From Nonomuraea gerenzanensis (lineage in GTDB: Bacteria > Actinomycetota > Actinomycetes > Streptosporangiales > Streptosporangiaceae): a DNA stretch of 64,000 bases. The notes below the pieces were generated by a model. That model was not told where the DNA came from. It worked only from the letters and a program-made list of their open reading frames with translations, and ran no database searches. The stretch spans positions 8,060,001 through 8,124,000 of the forward strand of contig NZ_CP084058.1 of NCBI RefSeq assembly GCF_020215645.1, in the 5' to 3' direction. The position numbers and the translations under genes are program-made. Shown piece by piece: positions 41,661 to 49,819 of this stretch. Numbering within the stretch: the stretch's first letter is position 1; every line of letters begins with the position of its first letter.

Positions 41661-44059
41661 CCGTCATGCCCACCGTCTGGTGCGAGATCGCGTTCACCAA
41701 GGACGCCGGCGGGTTCAACCTGTGGCGGGACGTGACCGGGTACGTGGAGTGGGACCAGGGCGTCACCATCGCCCGGCGCCGCTCCCACGAGCTGGACGAG
41801 GTGCAGCCCGGCACGCTCAGCCTGACGCTGGACAACAGCGACGGCCGCTTCACGGCGGGCAGGACGAGTTCGCCGTACTACCCGAACGTGACCTTGAACA
41901 GGCCGATCCGGATCAGGGCGCGCTGGCCGAACAGCGTGAACCTGCTGCTGGAGAAGCAGGGCCGCGCGTCCGACGTGACGCTGTTCTCCGCGTCGCAGGG
42001 CTCGCTCGCGAACGAGGCGAGCATCGTCCCGGCCGGGCAGACGACCTCGATCCGGTGGAGCCCCGGCACGCTGGCGAGCACCGGCCAGAACATGCGCGCC
42101 GGCTCCACAGACATCGCCACGGCCACCGACCGGGCGATGCCGGTGGTCGAGGGTGCGACGTACGCGTTCTCCGCGATGGTGCGGCGGGACGCCTCCGTTA
42201 CGGTCAGCGTCAGCGCGCGGATCCGCTGGTACAACGCCGGCGGGGTGTTCCTGACGCAGACGGCCGGGACGGCGGTCGGGCTGACCACGAGTTTCCAGGC
42301 GGTGACCTGCGTGGCCACCGCGCCGGCGGGCGCGGTGTGGGCGCGGGTGGCGATCGCCAACACGACCACCACGGCGTCGGCGGTCATCATCTACGCTGGC
42401 GCGTGGCAGTTCGAGCGGGCAGCCTCAGTGACGGCCTGGGCGGCACCGGGCGTCGAATACCACCGGTTCACCGGATTTGTGGACCGGTGGCCGCACCAGT
42501 GGAGCAACGGCGTACTGGGCCTTGCCTCCATCACCGCCACAGACAGGCAGAAACTGCTCGGCCGCGACAAGATCCGGGCGGCCTTGTCGCAGGAGATCCT
42601 CGGGTCCAATCCGCTCGTCTACTACCCGCTCAGCGAGCCGCAAGGGTCCACGCAGGGCGGGAACCTGGCCTCGACGCCGCAGCCCGACATGCTGGCCCAG
42701 CAGTCAGGCATCGGCGGCACATACGCCTTCGGCGAGGCGGGTGGACCCGATGAGTCCACCGGCGTGCTCTTGACCCCCGTAGACATCAACAACGGCCAAC
42801 TGCTGGTGTCGTCGCTCACCACCCCGTTGGGCGGAGTGGCAGGGATCTCGGTGGCCGTGTGGGTGAACTTCGGGCCAACCCCGCAGACCGGCCAGAACCG
42901 CCTGATCTTCGTGGATAACGGCACGGACACGACCCACTTCCGGATCAACTATGCGCCCTCGACCAACTCCCTGAGCGTGGGCGTTCGCCTGCCCGGCGGG
43001 AGCACCGCCGGGTCAACCACGTCATTCAACCTCGACAACAACGAACTCCACCTGGTCGTGGCGACCGCCCAGCTCGTCGCGGGCACCGTGCAGATCCGCT
43101 GCTACATCGACGGCGTGATGGGCATCAACACCTCGCCCGCCATGACCGGCACCACCTGGCCTGCGCTCACGCGCATCCGGGTCGGCGGCCTGCCCGGCAG
43201 CGCACTCGACCCTCCCGAGATGATGAGCGGCCTGGTCAGCAACGTGTGCGCGTGGAACAGCGTGCTGACCCAGGCGCAGGCGCAGGCCCTGTCGGACGCC
43301 CGGGACGGGTTCGCCGGCGAACTGTCCGGCGCGCGGGCGGCCCGCATCGCGGGCTGGGCCGGCATCACTGACACGGCGTTCGATGCCGGGTCGTCGCTGA
43401 TGGACCGCCATCCGGCCGGAGAGCAGGCGCTGCTGGCCGCCTTCAAGCAGATCGCCTTCAGCGAGGCGGGCCTGTTCTTCATCTCCGGCGACGGCTACGC
43501 CGTGCTGCACGGCCGCGACCGCCGCCAGTTCCCGCCCGCCGTGTCCATCACGCTGTCGGCTGACCAGCTCGGCGTCGACCTGCAGTTCACCATGGACGAC
43601 CAGTTGCTGGCGAACGACGTCTCGGTGTCACGGTCGGGCCGCACCGTCACCCGGGTGGTCGACCAGGCCAGTATCGACGCGCATGAGGGCACGTACGCCA
43701 TCTCGATCGACACGCTGCTGTACAGCGACGTGGAGGCGCTCGACCGGGCCTCCTACACGCTCTACACCTATGGCAACCCGCAGCCGCGCGCCGGGCAGAT
43801 CAGCGTGGACGCCCACTCGCTCGGCACCGTGTGGGGCATGATGCTCGGCTCCGACATTGGCGACCGCATGGAGATCACCAGCCTTCCCTCCGAGGCTCCC
43901 TCCAGCACGCTGGAGTTGTGGTGTGAGGGCGTCGCCGATGTCATCACCGACTCGACCTGGCGCTTCGTCCTGGACACGTCCCCGTTCCGGGACGCCCCCG
44001 TCTTCATCTTGGACGACCCCGAGTTCGGCACCTTGGACAACAACTACCTGGGATGGTGA
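41657..44059 (+). CDS. Minor tail / tail-tip protein with carbohydrate-binding and LamG-like domains
   Basis: 800 residues from GTG 41657. Residues 1-100 resemble a distal tail-type start (CEIAFTKDAGGFNLWRDVTG, LDEVQPGTLSLTLDNSDGRF). About 105-270 look like a carbohydrate-binding beta-sandwich (MVRRDASVTVSVSARIRWYN, AWQFERAASVTAW). About 330-560 are a LamG/concanavalin-like domain (GISVAVWVNFGPTPQTGQNR, NNELHLVVATAQLVAGTVQI). The rest carries the tail-hub-like ISGDGYAVLHGRDRRQFPP. It is the best candidate for host-surface recognition. Confidence 0.8.
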   Translation: MTVMPTVWCEIAFTKDAGGFNLWRDVTGYVEWDQGVTIARRRSHELDEVQPGTLSLTLDNSDGRFTAGRTSSPYYPNVTLNRPIRIRARWPNSVNLLLEKQGRASDVTLFSASQGSLANEASIVPAGQTTSIRWSPGTLASTGQNMRAGSTDIATATDRAMPVVEGATYAFSAMVRRDASVTVSVSARIRWYNAGGVFLTQTAGTAVGLTTSFQAVTCVATAPAGAVWARVAIANTTTTASAVIIYAGAWQFERAASVTAWAAPGVEYHRFTGFVDRWPHQWSNGVLGLASITATDRQKLLGRDKIRAALSQEILGSNPLVYYPLSEPQGSTQGGNLASTPQPDMLAQQSGIGGTYAFGEAGGPDESTGVLLTPVDINNGQLLVSSLTTPLGGVAGISVAVWVNFGPTPQTGQNRLIFVDNGTDTTHFRINYAPSTNSLSVGVRLPGGSTAGSTTSFNLDNNELHLVVATAQLVAGTVQIRCYIDGVMGINTSPAMTGTTWPALTRIRVGGLPGSALDPPEMMSGLVSNVCAWNSVLTQAQAQALSDARDGFAGELSGARAARIAGWAGITDTAFDAGSSLMDRHPAGEQALLAAFKQIAFSEAGLFFISGDGYAVLHGRDRRQFPPAVSITLSADQLGVDLQFTMDDQLLANDVSVSRSGRTVTRVVDQASIDAHEGTYAISIDTLLYSDVEALDRASYTLYTYGNPQPRAGQISVDAHSLGTVWGMMLGSDIGDRMEITSLPSEAPSSTLELWCEGVADVITDSTWRFVLDTSPFRDAPVFILDDPEFGTLDNNYLGW

Positions 44060-44508
44060 TCGCCGTGGCGGTTCGTTCCCTCCTGCGCTTTGTCGAGCAG
44101 GCGATCCCCTCCCGGGCACCCATCCGGACCTGGGAAGCGTACTGGGAGCACATCGAGGCACAGCGGCGCGGCCGGCCGGTCCCGAGGCCGACCGGCCACA
44201 ATCCGGACGTGATCGCTCACGCGCGCGTGGACGACGGCCGATGGATCGCCGACTGTCCGTGGGGGTGCGGGGCCGCGTTCAACCTCCCGCAGGGAACGGA
44301 CCGGTTCTGGTGCACAGAGTGCGCCGGTGGCGGCTACGGCCACACCGCGGTCCTCGTCTGGCCCGACTCGATGACAGTGCTGGCCAGGAACCTGGAGACG
44401 CTGCCCACGATGCTGCAGTTCTGGCCGTGCGCGGCCTGCCGCCCGCACTGGGCGCAGGGGCGAGCAGTGTGCGACACCTGCCAGGGCGTGCAGGGCGGTG
44501 AGATCTGA
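44053..44508 (+). CDS. Zinc-finger tail-region protein
   Basis: 151 residues (a GTG at 44065 is an equally good start). Four CxxC-type pairs: CPWGCGAAFNL, FWCTECAGGGYGHTA, WPCAACRPHWAQG and VCDTCQGVQGG. Such rubredoxin-like proteins occur next to tail genes in several actinophages. The role is unclear. Confidence 0.65.
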   Translation: MVIAVAVRSLLRFVEQAIPSRAPIRTWEAYWEHIEAQRRGRPVPRPTGHNPDVIAHARVDDGRWIADCPWGCGAAFNLPQGTDRFWCTECAGGGYGHTAVLVWPDSMTVLARNLETLPTMLQFWPCAACRPHWAQGRAVCDTCQGVQGGEI

Positions 44509-45054
44509 GTGGCCATGCTTCCGTCGCCGCGCACGTGGACCGTCGGCGAGTTGTTGACGGCGAGCAAGCTGAACACCGACCTGCGGGACGGGCTCAACTT
44601 TCTGCTCGCCCCACCGCTCGCCATGCTGGTGAAGAGCGGAACCCAGAGCATCCCCAACAACACCGCCACCGCCGTGACCTGGGAAACGGAGCAGATCGAC
44701 CGAGACGGCGGCCACAGCACCTCAAGTCAGACCAGCCGCTACGTGTGTCAGACCACAGGCTGGTACCAGATCGTCGGCACTGTCCGTTGGACGAACCTCG
44801 TCACCGGAGGCGAGCTTCGGGCTGCGCAGTTCCGCAAGAACGGTTCCAGTTACCTGCCGGGCTCATCGAACGCGACGAAATCCGGTGCCACCTCGGTGTA
44901 CACCGTGCAAGTGGTGACGACCCTCGTACAGCTCGTCGTGTCCGACTATGTTGAACTCATCGTCCAGCAGGACAGCGGCGGGGCTATGAACGTGCTGGAC
45001 ACGTGGAACAGTGGTCCCGATACGAACATGTGCGTCCGGTGGGTGTCGGCGTAG
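44509..45054 (+). CDS. Minor tail protein, TNF/C1q-like
   Basis: 181 residues from GTG 44509. The short N-terminal LPSPRTWTVGELLTASKLNT, then beta-rich TGWYQIVGTVRWTNLVTGG and VSDYVELIVQQDSGGAMN, follow the pattern of actinophage tail proteins with a C1q-like jelly roll. Likely a receptor-binding or baseplate decoration trimer. Confidence 0.75.
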   Translation: MAMLPSPRTWTVGELLTASKLNTDLRDGLNFLLAPPLAMLVKSGTQSIPNNTATAVTWETEQIDRDGGHSTSSQTSRYVCQTTGWYQIVGTVRWTNLVTGGELRAAQFRKNGSSYLPGSSNATKSGATSVYTVQVVTTLVQLVVSDYVELIVQQDSGGAMNVLDTWNSGPDTNMCVRWVSA

Positions 45055-45060
45055 CCGGAA

Positions 45061-45168
45061 TCAGTACCCAGGCGGCGGCTGCTGAACGTGCTGGTACGGC
45101 TGCTGATACTGCGGCCCCGACTGGTAGTGCTGGCCGTACGGGTCTTGCGGCTGCTGCGGGTAGCCCAT
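45061..45168 (-). CDS. 35-residue Gln/Pro/Tyr-rich peptide, relative of host-flank gene 4617
   Basis: ATG 45168 with AGGAG upstream, on the strand opposite to the tail operon. It reads [20 protein letters not shown] and ends PPPGY without the membrane part of its relative at 4617-4961. The match covers the first 13 residues and about 95 bp of upstream DNA (shared GTGTCCGGATGTGG, GGTCAAC, ATGCTTGGAACGTC, CAGGAGCACGC). It is a truncated copy or a captured 5' region, with promoter, of that family. Confidence 0.6.
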   Translation of the reverse strand: MGYPQQPQDPYGQHYQSGPQYQQPYQHVQQPPPGY

Positions 45169-45341
45169 GCGTGCTCCTGATCGTTGGGGCGGCCGGGATG
45201 GGACGTTCCAAGCATGCGCCTGGTTGACCTTGCGCGGGTGGCCACATCCGGACACCCGCAGCCTCTTGACGTGCCGCCGCGCTGCTGAGGGTGCGGGCGC
45301 GGCGGCACCACCAACCGCCGTCGAGCACAGGAGGGGGACGT

Positions 45342-45683
45342 GTGCCCGACTCGCCCACCCCGTGGGAGCTGCACCGCACCATGGAGGCGCTACGCCACAG
45401 CATGGAAGCCGGGTTCGCCAGCCTCAACGCCCGCCTCGACAGGGTCGTCTCCAGCGAGCTGTTCGCCGCCTACCAGCAGCACGTGCAGAAGGAGTTCGAC
45501 GACCACGAACGCGAGCTGGCAGCGATCAAAGCCGAGCGGGAGGCGGACAAGAAGGAGCGCGACGCCGAGCGGGCGCAGCGCGCCACCGACCGGCGCATGG
45601 CCGCGATCGCCGTATTCACCAGCATCATCGCGCCGCTGGTCATCCTGCTCATCAGCGTGTGGCTGAACAGCGGGAGAACGTGA
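45342..45683 (+). CDS. Coiled-coil protein with C-terminal membrane anchor
   Basis: 113 residues from GTG 45342 after GGAGGGGG. A long charged helix ([40 protein letters not shown]) precedes a single C-terminal span ([20 protein letters not shown]). Proteins of this layout are frequent between tail and lysis genes of actinophages and have been proposed as holin-like or spanin-like. Function inferred only. Confidence 0.65.
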   Translation: MPDSPTPWELHRTMEALRHSMEAGFASLNARLDRVVSSELFAAYQQHVQKEFDDHERELAAIKAEREADKKERDAERAQRATDRRMAAIAVFTSIIAPLVILLISVWLNSGRT

Positions 45684-46306
45684 TGGGCCGCCACAACGAC
45701 GACGGCCTGCACTTCGACGACCTGGTCGAGGAGCCCGTCGAGGAGGAGCCGCGGCGGCCTCACATCTGGCCGCTGCCGCTGCTGATCGCCGTCGTGTTCA
45801 CGGCCGTGCTCGGCGCGCTCATGGTGCAGATCAACGGGCTCGCCGAGCGGGTCCGGCAGGCCGAATCGGACCGCACCGTCCTCACCGAGCAAGTAAAGAA
45901 GCTGGGCGGGGTGCCGCTGGTGTCACCGAGCCCAGGCCCGCCTGGTGAGCGCGGCGACGCCGGCCCGCGCGGGCTGCAAGGTCCGCCCGGCCCAGCTGGC
46001 CCGACAGGACCTCGCGGTGCGGCCGGCCAGCCGGGCAGGGACGGTTCCCCCGGGCCCAGCGGCCCGCCCGGCATGCAAGGGCCGAAGGGCGATCCCGGAG
46101 AGCAGGGCGCCCGCGGCGAGCCGGGAGAAACGGTTACAGGCCCGCCAGATCCTGCCGGTGAGCGCGGCCCTCAGGGCGAACCTGGCCCGCGCGGCGAGGC
46201 CGGGCCGCCGCCTTCGGGCTGGACGTTCACGTACGCCGGCGTCACCTACACCTGCACGCCCGCCGAGTCGGGCTCGACGACGTACACCTGCACGCCGGGA
46301 GGCTGA
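45683..46306 (+). CDS. Membrane-anchored collagen-like protein
   Basis: 207 residues, ATGA overlap with the previous gene. An acidic N-terminus and one span ([20 protein letters not shown], about residues 28-48) are followed by a short coiled coil and about 35 Gly-X-Y triplets ([39 protein letters not shown]), then a small tail with two CTP motifs. Collagen-like repeats are common in phage tail fibres; an N-terminal anchor instead suggests display at the cell surface. Confidence 0.75.
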   Translation: MGRHNDDGLHFDDLVEEPVEEEPRRPHIWPLPLLIAVVFTAVLGALMVQINGLAERVRQAESDRTVLTEQVKKLGGVPLVSPSPGPPGERGDAGPRGLQGPPGPAGPTGPRGAAGQPGRDGSPGPSGPPGMQGPKGDPGEQGARGEPGETVTGPPDPAGERGPQGEPGPRGEAGPPPSGWTFTYAGVTYTCTPAESGSTTYTCTPGG

Positions 46307-46307
46307 C

Positions 46308-47003
46308 ATGCAGTTCGTGAACCGCGCCGACTTCGGGTGGGGCCCCTCCGGCGCCTCCTACGCGAAGCCGACCCGCGGCCTGGTCATCCACTACGACGGC
46401 TCCGACCAGGGCCTCGCCGACAAGCCGCACTCCGCCTGCGTCGCCTACTGGAAGAACACCCGGCGCTTCCACACGGGGACGTCCCGGCAGTGGGTGGACA
46501 TCGGCTACAGCTTCGGTGCGTGCCCGCACGGGTTCGTGTTCGAGGGCCGCGGCCTGAACAAGTCGCAGGCGGCGCAGCCGACAGGCAACACCACCTACTA
46601 CTCGTGCACCCTCATGTCCGGTCCCGGCGAGAAGCCCACCCCGGCGCAGATCGAGGCGGTGCGCGAGCTGCGTGCCTGGCTGATGTCGAAGGGTGTCGGC
46701 GGCCTGGTGAAGGGCCACCGCGACTTCTACAGCACGTCGTGCCCGGGCGACGACCTGTACCGGCTCGTCAAGGACGGCACGTTCAGCAAGCCACCGACCA
46801 GCGCCACCGGCGCCGAGGAGGACGACGACATGGCCAGCCCGAAGGACGTGTGGAACCACGAGATCAAGGTCCCGTGGGGGACGAAGGACAACCCCGAGTG
46901 GCAGGCCGACTCGCTGCTGGTCGAGGTCAACAAGAAGGTGCGCGACCTGGAGGCGAAGGTCGACGCGTTGACGGACGCCGTGCAGGCGCTCACCGACCGG
47001 TGA
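46308..47003 (+). CDS. Endolysin, N-acetylmuramoyl-L-alanine amidase (PGRP-like)
   Basis: 231 residues from ATG 46308. FVNRADFGWGPSGASYAKPT with GLVIHYDGSDQG (zinc-ligand His), YSFGACPHGFVFEGRGL, TYYSCTLMSGPGEKPTPAQI and GHRDFYSTSCPGDDLYRLV (second His, Cys) are amidase_2 motifs. The last 60 residues (KDVWNHEIKVPWG ... EVNKKVRDLEAKVDALTDAV) form a separate domain ending in a coiled coil. It cleaves the peptide from peptidoglycan at lysis, with the holin-like gene downstream. Confidence 0.9.
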   Translation: MQFVNRADFGWGPSGASYAKPTRGLVIHYDGSDQGLADKPHSACVAYWKNTRRFHTGTSRQWVDIGYSFGACPHGFVFEGRGLNKSQAAQPTGNTTYYSCTLMSGPGEKPTPAQIEAVRELRAWLMSKGVGGLVKGHRDFYSTSCPGDDLYRLVKDGTFSKPPTSATGAEEDDDMASPKDVWNHEIKVPWGTKDNPEWQADSLLVEVNKKVRDLEAKVDALTDAVQALTDR

Positions 47004-47104
47004 GCGACGGCCTGACCGCCCGCTGGTGGCGGCTCCTCACCGTCGAGGATCCGCCGACGGCACCTGAAGACTCCCGGCCGGAGCGGCCGGGCACCCCCGA
47101 GTAG
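47000..47104 (+). CDS. 34-residue peptide after endolysin
   Basis: GTG 47000 overlaps the lysin stop by 4 nt. The peptide is hydrophilic with one aromatic cluster (ARWWRLLTVEDPPTAPE). The coupling is the only support. Confidence 0.4.
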   Translation: MSDGLTARWWRLLTVEDPPTAPEDSRPERPGTPE

Positions 47105-47114
47105 GAGCAACCTC

Positions 47115-47669
47115 ATGCTCAAGCGCATCCTCGCGGCCGTAGCGGTCGCGCTCATCGCCGCGGCGACGGCCGGCCCGAGCACGTCGGCCGCCGCGGCGGA
47201 CATCCCCGGCCTGCGCATCGGCACGATCGGCTACAACGCGTACGGCGCGGACGTCGCCTCCAACAGGAACGCCGAGTACGTCGACGTGGTCAACGACGGC
47301 ACCGCCGCGGTGCCGGTAGCCGGGCTGCTCGTGCAGGACTCGTGGGCGCGCGGCAACAACCGTACGTCCCGATGCAACACAACCATGCTGGCCGCGGGCG
47401 CTCTGCCGGTCGCCGCCGGGCAGCCGGCCGACATGCTGCCCTCCGGCGACACGCTGCGCATCTACATGGGCGCTGGCACGGCCGCGGTGGACGGCACCCT
47501 GCACAAGGTGTTCCGGGACATGCCGACCCGGTGCGGGCTGAACGGCCACACCCTGAACAACGGCGCGGGCGCGAACCGCTGGGCGCCGTGGGACACCGTG
47601 TGGGTGACGCTCGGCGGCGTGTCCGAGTCGAAGTCGTACAACTTCTCCCGCGGCTACGTAGCCAACTAG
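47115..47669 (+). CDS. Secreted protein, lamin-tail-like domain
   Basis: 184 residues after GGAGCA. The first 28 residues are a clear signal peptide (MLKRILAAVAVALIAAATAG then a Ser/Ala cleavage region). The mature part LRIGTIGYNAYGADVASNRN, AEYVDVVNDGTAAVPVAGLL and the later TRCGLNGHTLNNGAGANRW match lamin-tail-domain (LTD) folds found in secreted actinobacterial proteins. It has a single Cys pair. In a lysis cassette it may be cargo expressed from the lysogen or be released with lysis. Confidence 0.7.
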   Translation: MLKRILAAVAVALIAAATAGPSTSAAAADIPGLRIGTIGYNAYGADVASNRNAEYVDVVNDGTAAVPVAGLLVQDSWARGNNRTSRCNTTMLAAGALPVAAGQPADMLPSGDTLRIYMGAGTAAVDGTLHKVFRDMPTRCGLNGHTLNNGAGANRWAPWDTVWVTLGGVSESKSYNFSRGYVAN

Positions 47670-47678
47670 GGGGCCGGA

Positions 47679-48083
47679 ATGACCACCCACCACACCACCA
47701 CCCCGAACAACGAACTGACCGGCGAGCCTGCGCTGCTGCTCGGTTTCGTCTCCAGCGCCGTCCAGGTCGTGGCCGCGTTCTTCCTGCCGTGGCCGGATGA
47801 GACGGTCGCCATCATCAACGCGGCGATCGCGGCCGGGTTCGGCGTCTGGGTCGCGGTGTCGACGCGCGCGATCGACAACGGCGGCTCCATCAAGGGCGCG
47901 ATTCTGGGAGCCGCTCAGGCTCTGATCAACCTGGCGATGGTGTTCGGCTGGCACTTGACCGACAAGCAGACGTCGGCGCTCATCCTGCTGGTGACGATGG
48001 GGTGCGCGCTGTTCATACGCCAGACCTCGAAGCCGAAGCCTGAGCCGGGAGTGCACCGAACCCCGACGGTCACGTCCCTGTAG
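47679..48083 (+). CDS. Holin-like membrane protein
   Basis: 134 residues with four hydrophobic stretches (LLLGFVSSAVQVVAAFFLPW, IINAAIAAGFGVWVAV, ILGAAQALINLAMVFGW, SALILLVTMGCALFI). The short hydrophilic N-terminus and charged tail fit holins. It is the last gene of the late operon, after the endolysin. Confidence 0.7.
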   Translation: MTTHHTTTPNNELTGEPALLLGFVSSAVQVVAAFFLPWPDETVAIINAAIAAGFGVWVAVSTRAIDNGGSIKGAILGAAQALINLAMVFGWHLTDKQTSALILLVTMGCALFIRQTSKPKPEPGVHRTPTVTSL

Positions 48084-48085
48084 TC

Positions 48086-48118
48086 ATCCCGCGCCAGATT
48101 GCCCACCTGGCGCGGGAT
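48086..48118 (+). terminator. First terminator of the late operon
   Basis: Perfect 12-bp stem ATCCCGCGCCAG / CTGGCGCGGGAT with a 9-nt loop, immediately after the holin-like gene stop. There is no T-run, common in high-GC genomes. Confidence 0.7.
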
Positions 48119-48170
48119 CCCCTCTCGCGGTTACGCTGTCGGTCCCGACAGCCCGTAGCGAGGGATACGG

Positions 48171-48208
48171 AAGCCCGCTCTGCCTCTTCGGAGGCGGGGC
48201 GGGCTTTT
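48171..48208. terminator. Second, rho-independent-type terminator
   Basis: A 16-bp stem AAGCCCGCTCTGCCTC / GAGGCGGGGCGGGCTT (two G-U pairs) closes a TTCG tetraloop and is followed by TT. It ends the late operon and, read from the other strand, could end the minus-strand gene whose stop is at 48221. Confidence 0.75.
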
Positions 48209-48220
48209 CGTCATGTCCGG

Positions 48221-48355
48221 CTACCGGTCCTCGTACATGAGCCGTACGGCCTCGCTCAGGTCCCTCGGGGGCCGCTCGGCCTCTTCGATGTGGTCTACCA
48301 GGGCGGCCCTCAGCCGCGCCGTCGCCACGATCTCGTCACCCTCGCGCTGATCCAT
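48221..48355 (-). CDS. 44-residue acidic peptide
   Basis: ATG 48355 gives MDQREGDEIVATARLRAALV and a tail AERPPRDLSEAVRLMYEDR. It is a single amphipathic helix by composition. A longer frame exists upstream, but the initiation codon shown is the first plausible one. It may be the last gene of the small minus-strand unit with 48379. Confidence 0.45.
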   Translation of the reverse strand: MDQREGDEIVATARLRAALVDHIEEAERPPRDLSEAVRLMYEDR

Positions 48356-48378
48356 CCGCTCATGCTGCCGGAGACGGC

Positions 48379-48573
48379 CTACCGGCGGGCGCGGAATGGC
48401 AGGACTTCGACGAGGTCGGCCAAGTCGACCCACCGTTCGATCCCTGCGATGTCGTGCGCGTAGGCGAGGTGGTAGCGGCGCCCGTTGAGCTTCTGGGTGA
48501 CGCGGTAGAGGGGCGACCGGTTGAGCACGATGACGTCGATCTCGATGCCGTCAGGTCCGCGCCACGTTGCCAC
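48379..48573 (-). CDS. Small beta-rich protein, possibly leaderless
   Basis: 64 residues from GTG 48573. IEIDVIVLNRSPLYRVTQKL followed by NGRRYHLAYAHDIAGIERWV looks like a small barrel. A TACAGT -10 box ends 6 nt before the GTG, so translation may be leaderless, like the repressor gene. The upstream DNA has one TGTGGACAT site (48612-48620), the repeat found in the origin-like region. A terminator at 48624-48655 separates it from the transfer module. Confidence 0.55.
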   Translation of the reverse strand: MATWRGPDGIEIDVIVLNRSPLYRVTQKLNGRRYHLAYAHDIAGIERWVDLADLVEVLPFRARR

Positions 48574-48623
48574 GCACGCACTGTAAGAGAAACAGGACGA
48601 AAACACATAATGTGGACATGGAG

Positions 48624-48655
48624 ACGCCCGGCCGTGGGGAAGCGGCCGGGCGTCG
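48624..48655. terminator. Terminator ending the minus-strand transfer operon
   Basis: Perfect 12-bp stem GACGCCCGGCCG / CGGCCGGGCGTC with an 8-nt loop, about 50 nt beyond the stop of the gene at 48707. Confidence 0.65.
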
Positions 48656-48706
48656 ATCTATGTGAACCGGGCGTGGCCGGCTGCGCCGCACAACCACGCC
48701 CGGAGC

Positions 48707-49279
48707 TCAGTCGCCCATCCACAGCAGGTGCTTGTCCTGCCCGCCGATCACCACCGCGGCGCCGCGGTCCTCGGCCGTGAGCGTCTTCTGGTTCGACTCC
48801 GGCACCAGATTCACGCCCGGCCGCCGCTCCAGCTCTCGCAGCACGTCGTCCACCAGGTGTCGGGGGCCGTCCACCTGCGACCGTAGCTCGGTGAGACTCA
48901 CCCACGCGCCGGGCCTGGGTGCGAGCCGCGTGTAGGCGGCGCGGATCTGCGCCTCCACGCCGGCGGCAGCACCGGGGGCGTCCTCGATCAGAATGATGAC
49001 CCAGCGGCCGCGCTCGTCCTTGCGCCCGGCAACCCCGTGCTCGCGGATCTTTCCGTTCGCCAGCCACTTGTACAGGGTGCCGACGGAGACGCCCAGGTCG
49101 CGGGCGGCCGACGCGGCGGTCTGCGTGGGGATGTCGCTCACAGCACTGCTCCTCGCCGGGCTGTCCAGCGCTGCGGCTCTGCGTGCGCGGCATCGCCTCT
49201 GGCGTTCGGCCTGCGCCTCCCGGCTGCTGGAGTGGCCTCCGGGGCAGCGGCGCCCGCCCTGCTCTAGGGACCGGCACAT
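48707..49279 (-). CDS. Regulatory protein with helix-turn-helix and winged-helix-like C-terminus
   Basis: 190 residues from ATG 49279. The opening MCRSLEQGGRRCPGGH resembles a conserved start seen in Streptosporangiales mobile-element proteins, which favours it over GTG 49141 (RBS GAGGAG, 144 residues). ASAARDLGVSVGTLYKWLAN (about residues 60-80) is a helix-turn-helix. The C-terminal half (WVSLTELRSQVDGPRHLVDD, VLRELERRPGVNLVPESNQK) is winged-helix-like. It may control the transfer operon or act at its cis site. Confidence 0.6.
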   Translation of the reverse strand: MCRSLEQGGRRCPGGHSSSREAQAERQRRCRARRAAALDSPARSSAVSDIPTQTAASAARDLGVSVGTLYKWLANGKIREHGVAGRKDERGRWVIILIEDAPGAAAGVEAQIRAAYTRLAPRPGAWVSLTELRSQVDGPRHLVDDVLRELERRPGVNLVPESNQKTLTAEDRGAAVVIGGQDKHLLWMGD

Positions 49280-49290
49280 GTCACGTCCCC

Positions 49291-49491
49291 TCACCACACC
49301 CACGTCCGTGCACTGGACTCGCCGTCCCTCGGCAGCAGGCGGCCAGGGCGGGCGCCTGCCAGCCGGACCACGTACGCGATGACAGCGACGGCGACGCCAG
49401 CAGCCACGATCCCCACGCCGATCAGCAGCACCGCCGCGAGCGGCCCGATCGCCAGGGTGTTCCCCGCCGAGAAGACCACGGCGGCAAACAC
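49291..49491 (-). CDS. Small membrane protein
   Basis: 66 residues from GTG 49491, chosen for AGAGG 7 nt upstream. A long hydrophobic stretch (IGPLAAVLLIGVGIVAAG, VAVAVIAYVV) makes one or two spans, followed by a basic tail. Part of the translocase operon, with the spread-protein type of membrane gene seen in AICEs. Confidence 0.55.
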   Translation of the reverse strand: MFAAVVFSAGNTLAIGPLAAVLLIGVGIVAAGVAVAVIAYVVRLAGARPGRLLPRDGESSARTWVW

Positions 49492-49525
49492 AGCACAACC
49501 TCTCACCGAAACCACCTGATCCGAT

Positions 49526-49804
49526 CTATGGGTTGACGTAGTTGAGCACCCGGCGGGCACGCTCGACGAGCTGATCCGCGTGCGGCAGCCGCACCTGCTG
49601 GCCCGGGGCGGGAGGACGGCCAGGGCCGACGCCGAGCGCCGTCGTCAACGCCTCCAGCACCTGGATGCGCAGGTCCGACATGTCGTCGGCGGCGATGAAC
49701 CGGCGGATCGTTTCGCAGCGCTGCAACACCTCGGTCACATCCGCGGGCGCCGGAGTGATCCGCATCGCGATCTCGTAGGCCGCCAGGCGGCGGGCAGGAA
49801 CCAT
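49526..49804 (-). CDS. Small helical protein of the transfer operon
   Basis: 92 residues, ATG 49804 with AAAGGA upstream. LRIQVLEALTTALGVGPGR and ADQLVERARRVLNYVNP give two amphipathic helices around a Pro/Gln linker. Lies just after the translocase gene in the same transcript. Function unknown. Confidence 0.6.
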   Translation of the reverse strand: MVPARRLAAYEIAMRITPAPADVTEVLQRCETIRRFIAADDMSDLRIQVLEALTTALGVGPGRPPAPGQQVRLPHADQLVERARRVLNYVNP

Positions 49805-49819
49805 CAGGGAACCGTCCTT

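Noticed and set aside
45900..46220. Short direct repeats as a tandem-repeat locus
   Set aside because: They are codon-level Gly-X-Y repeats of a collagen-like gene.
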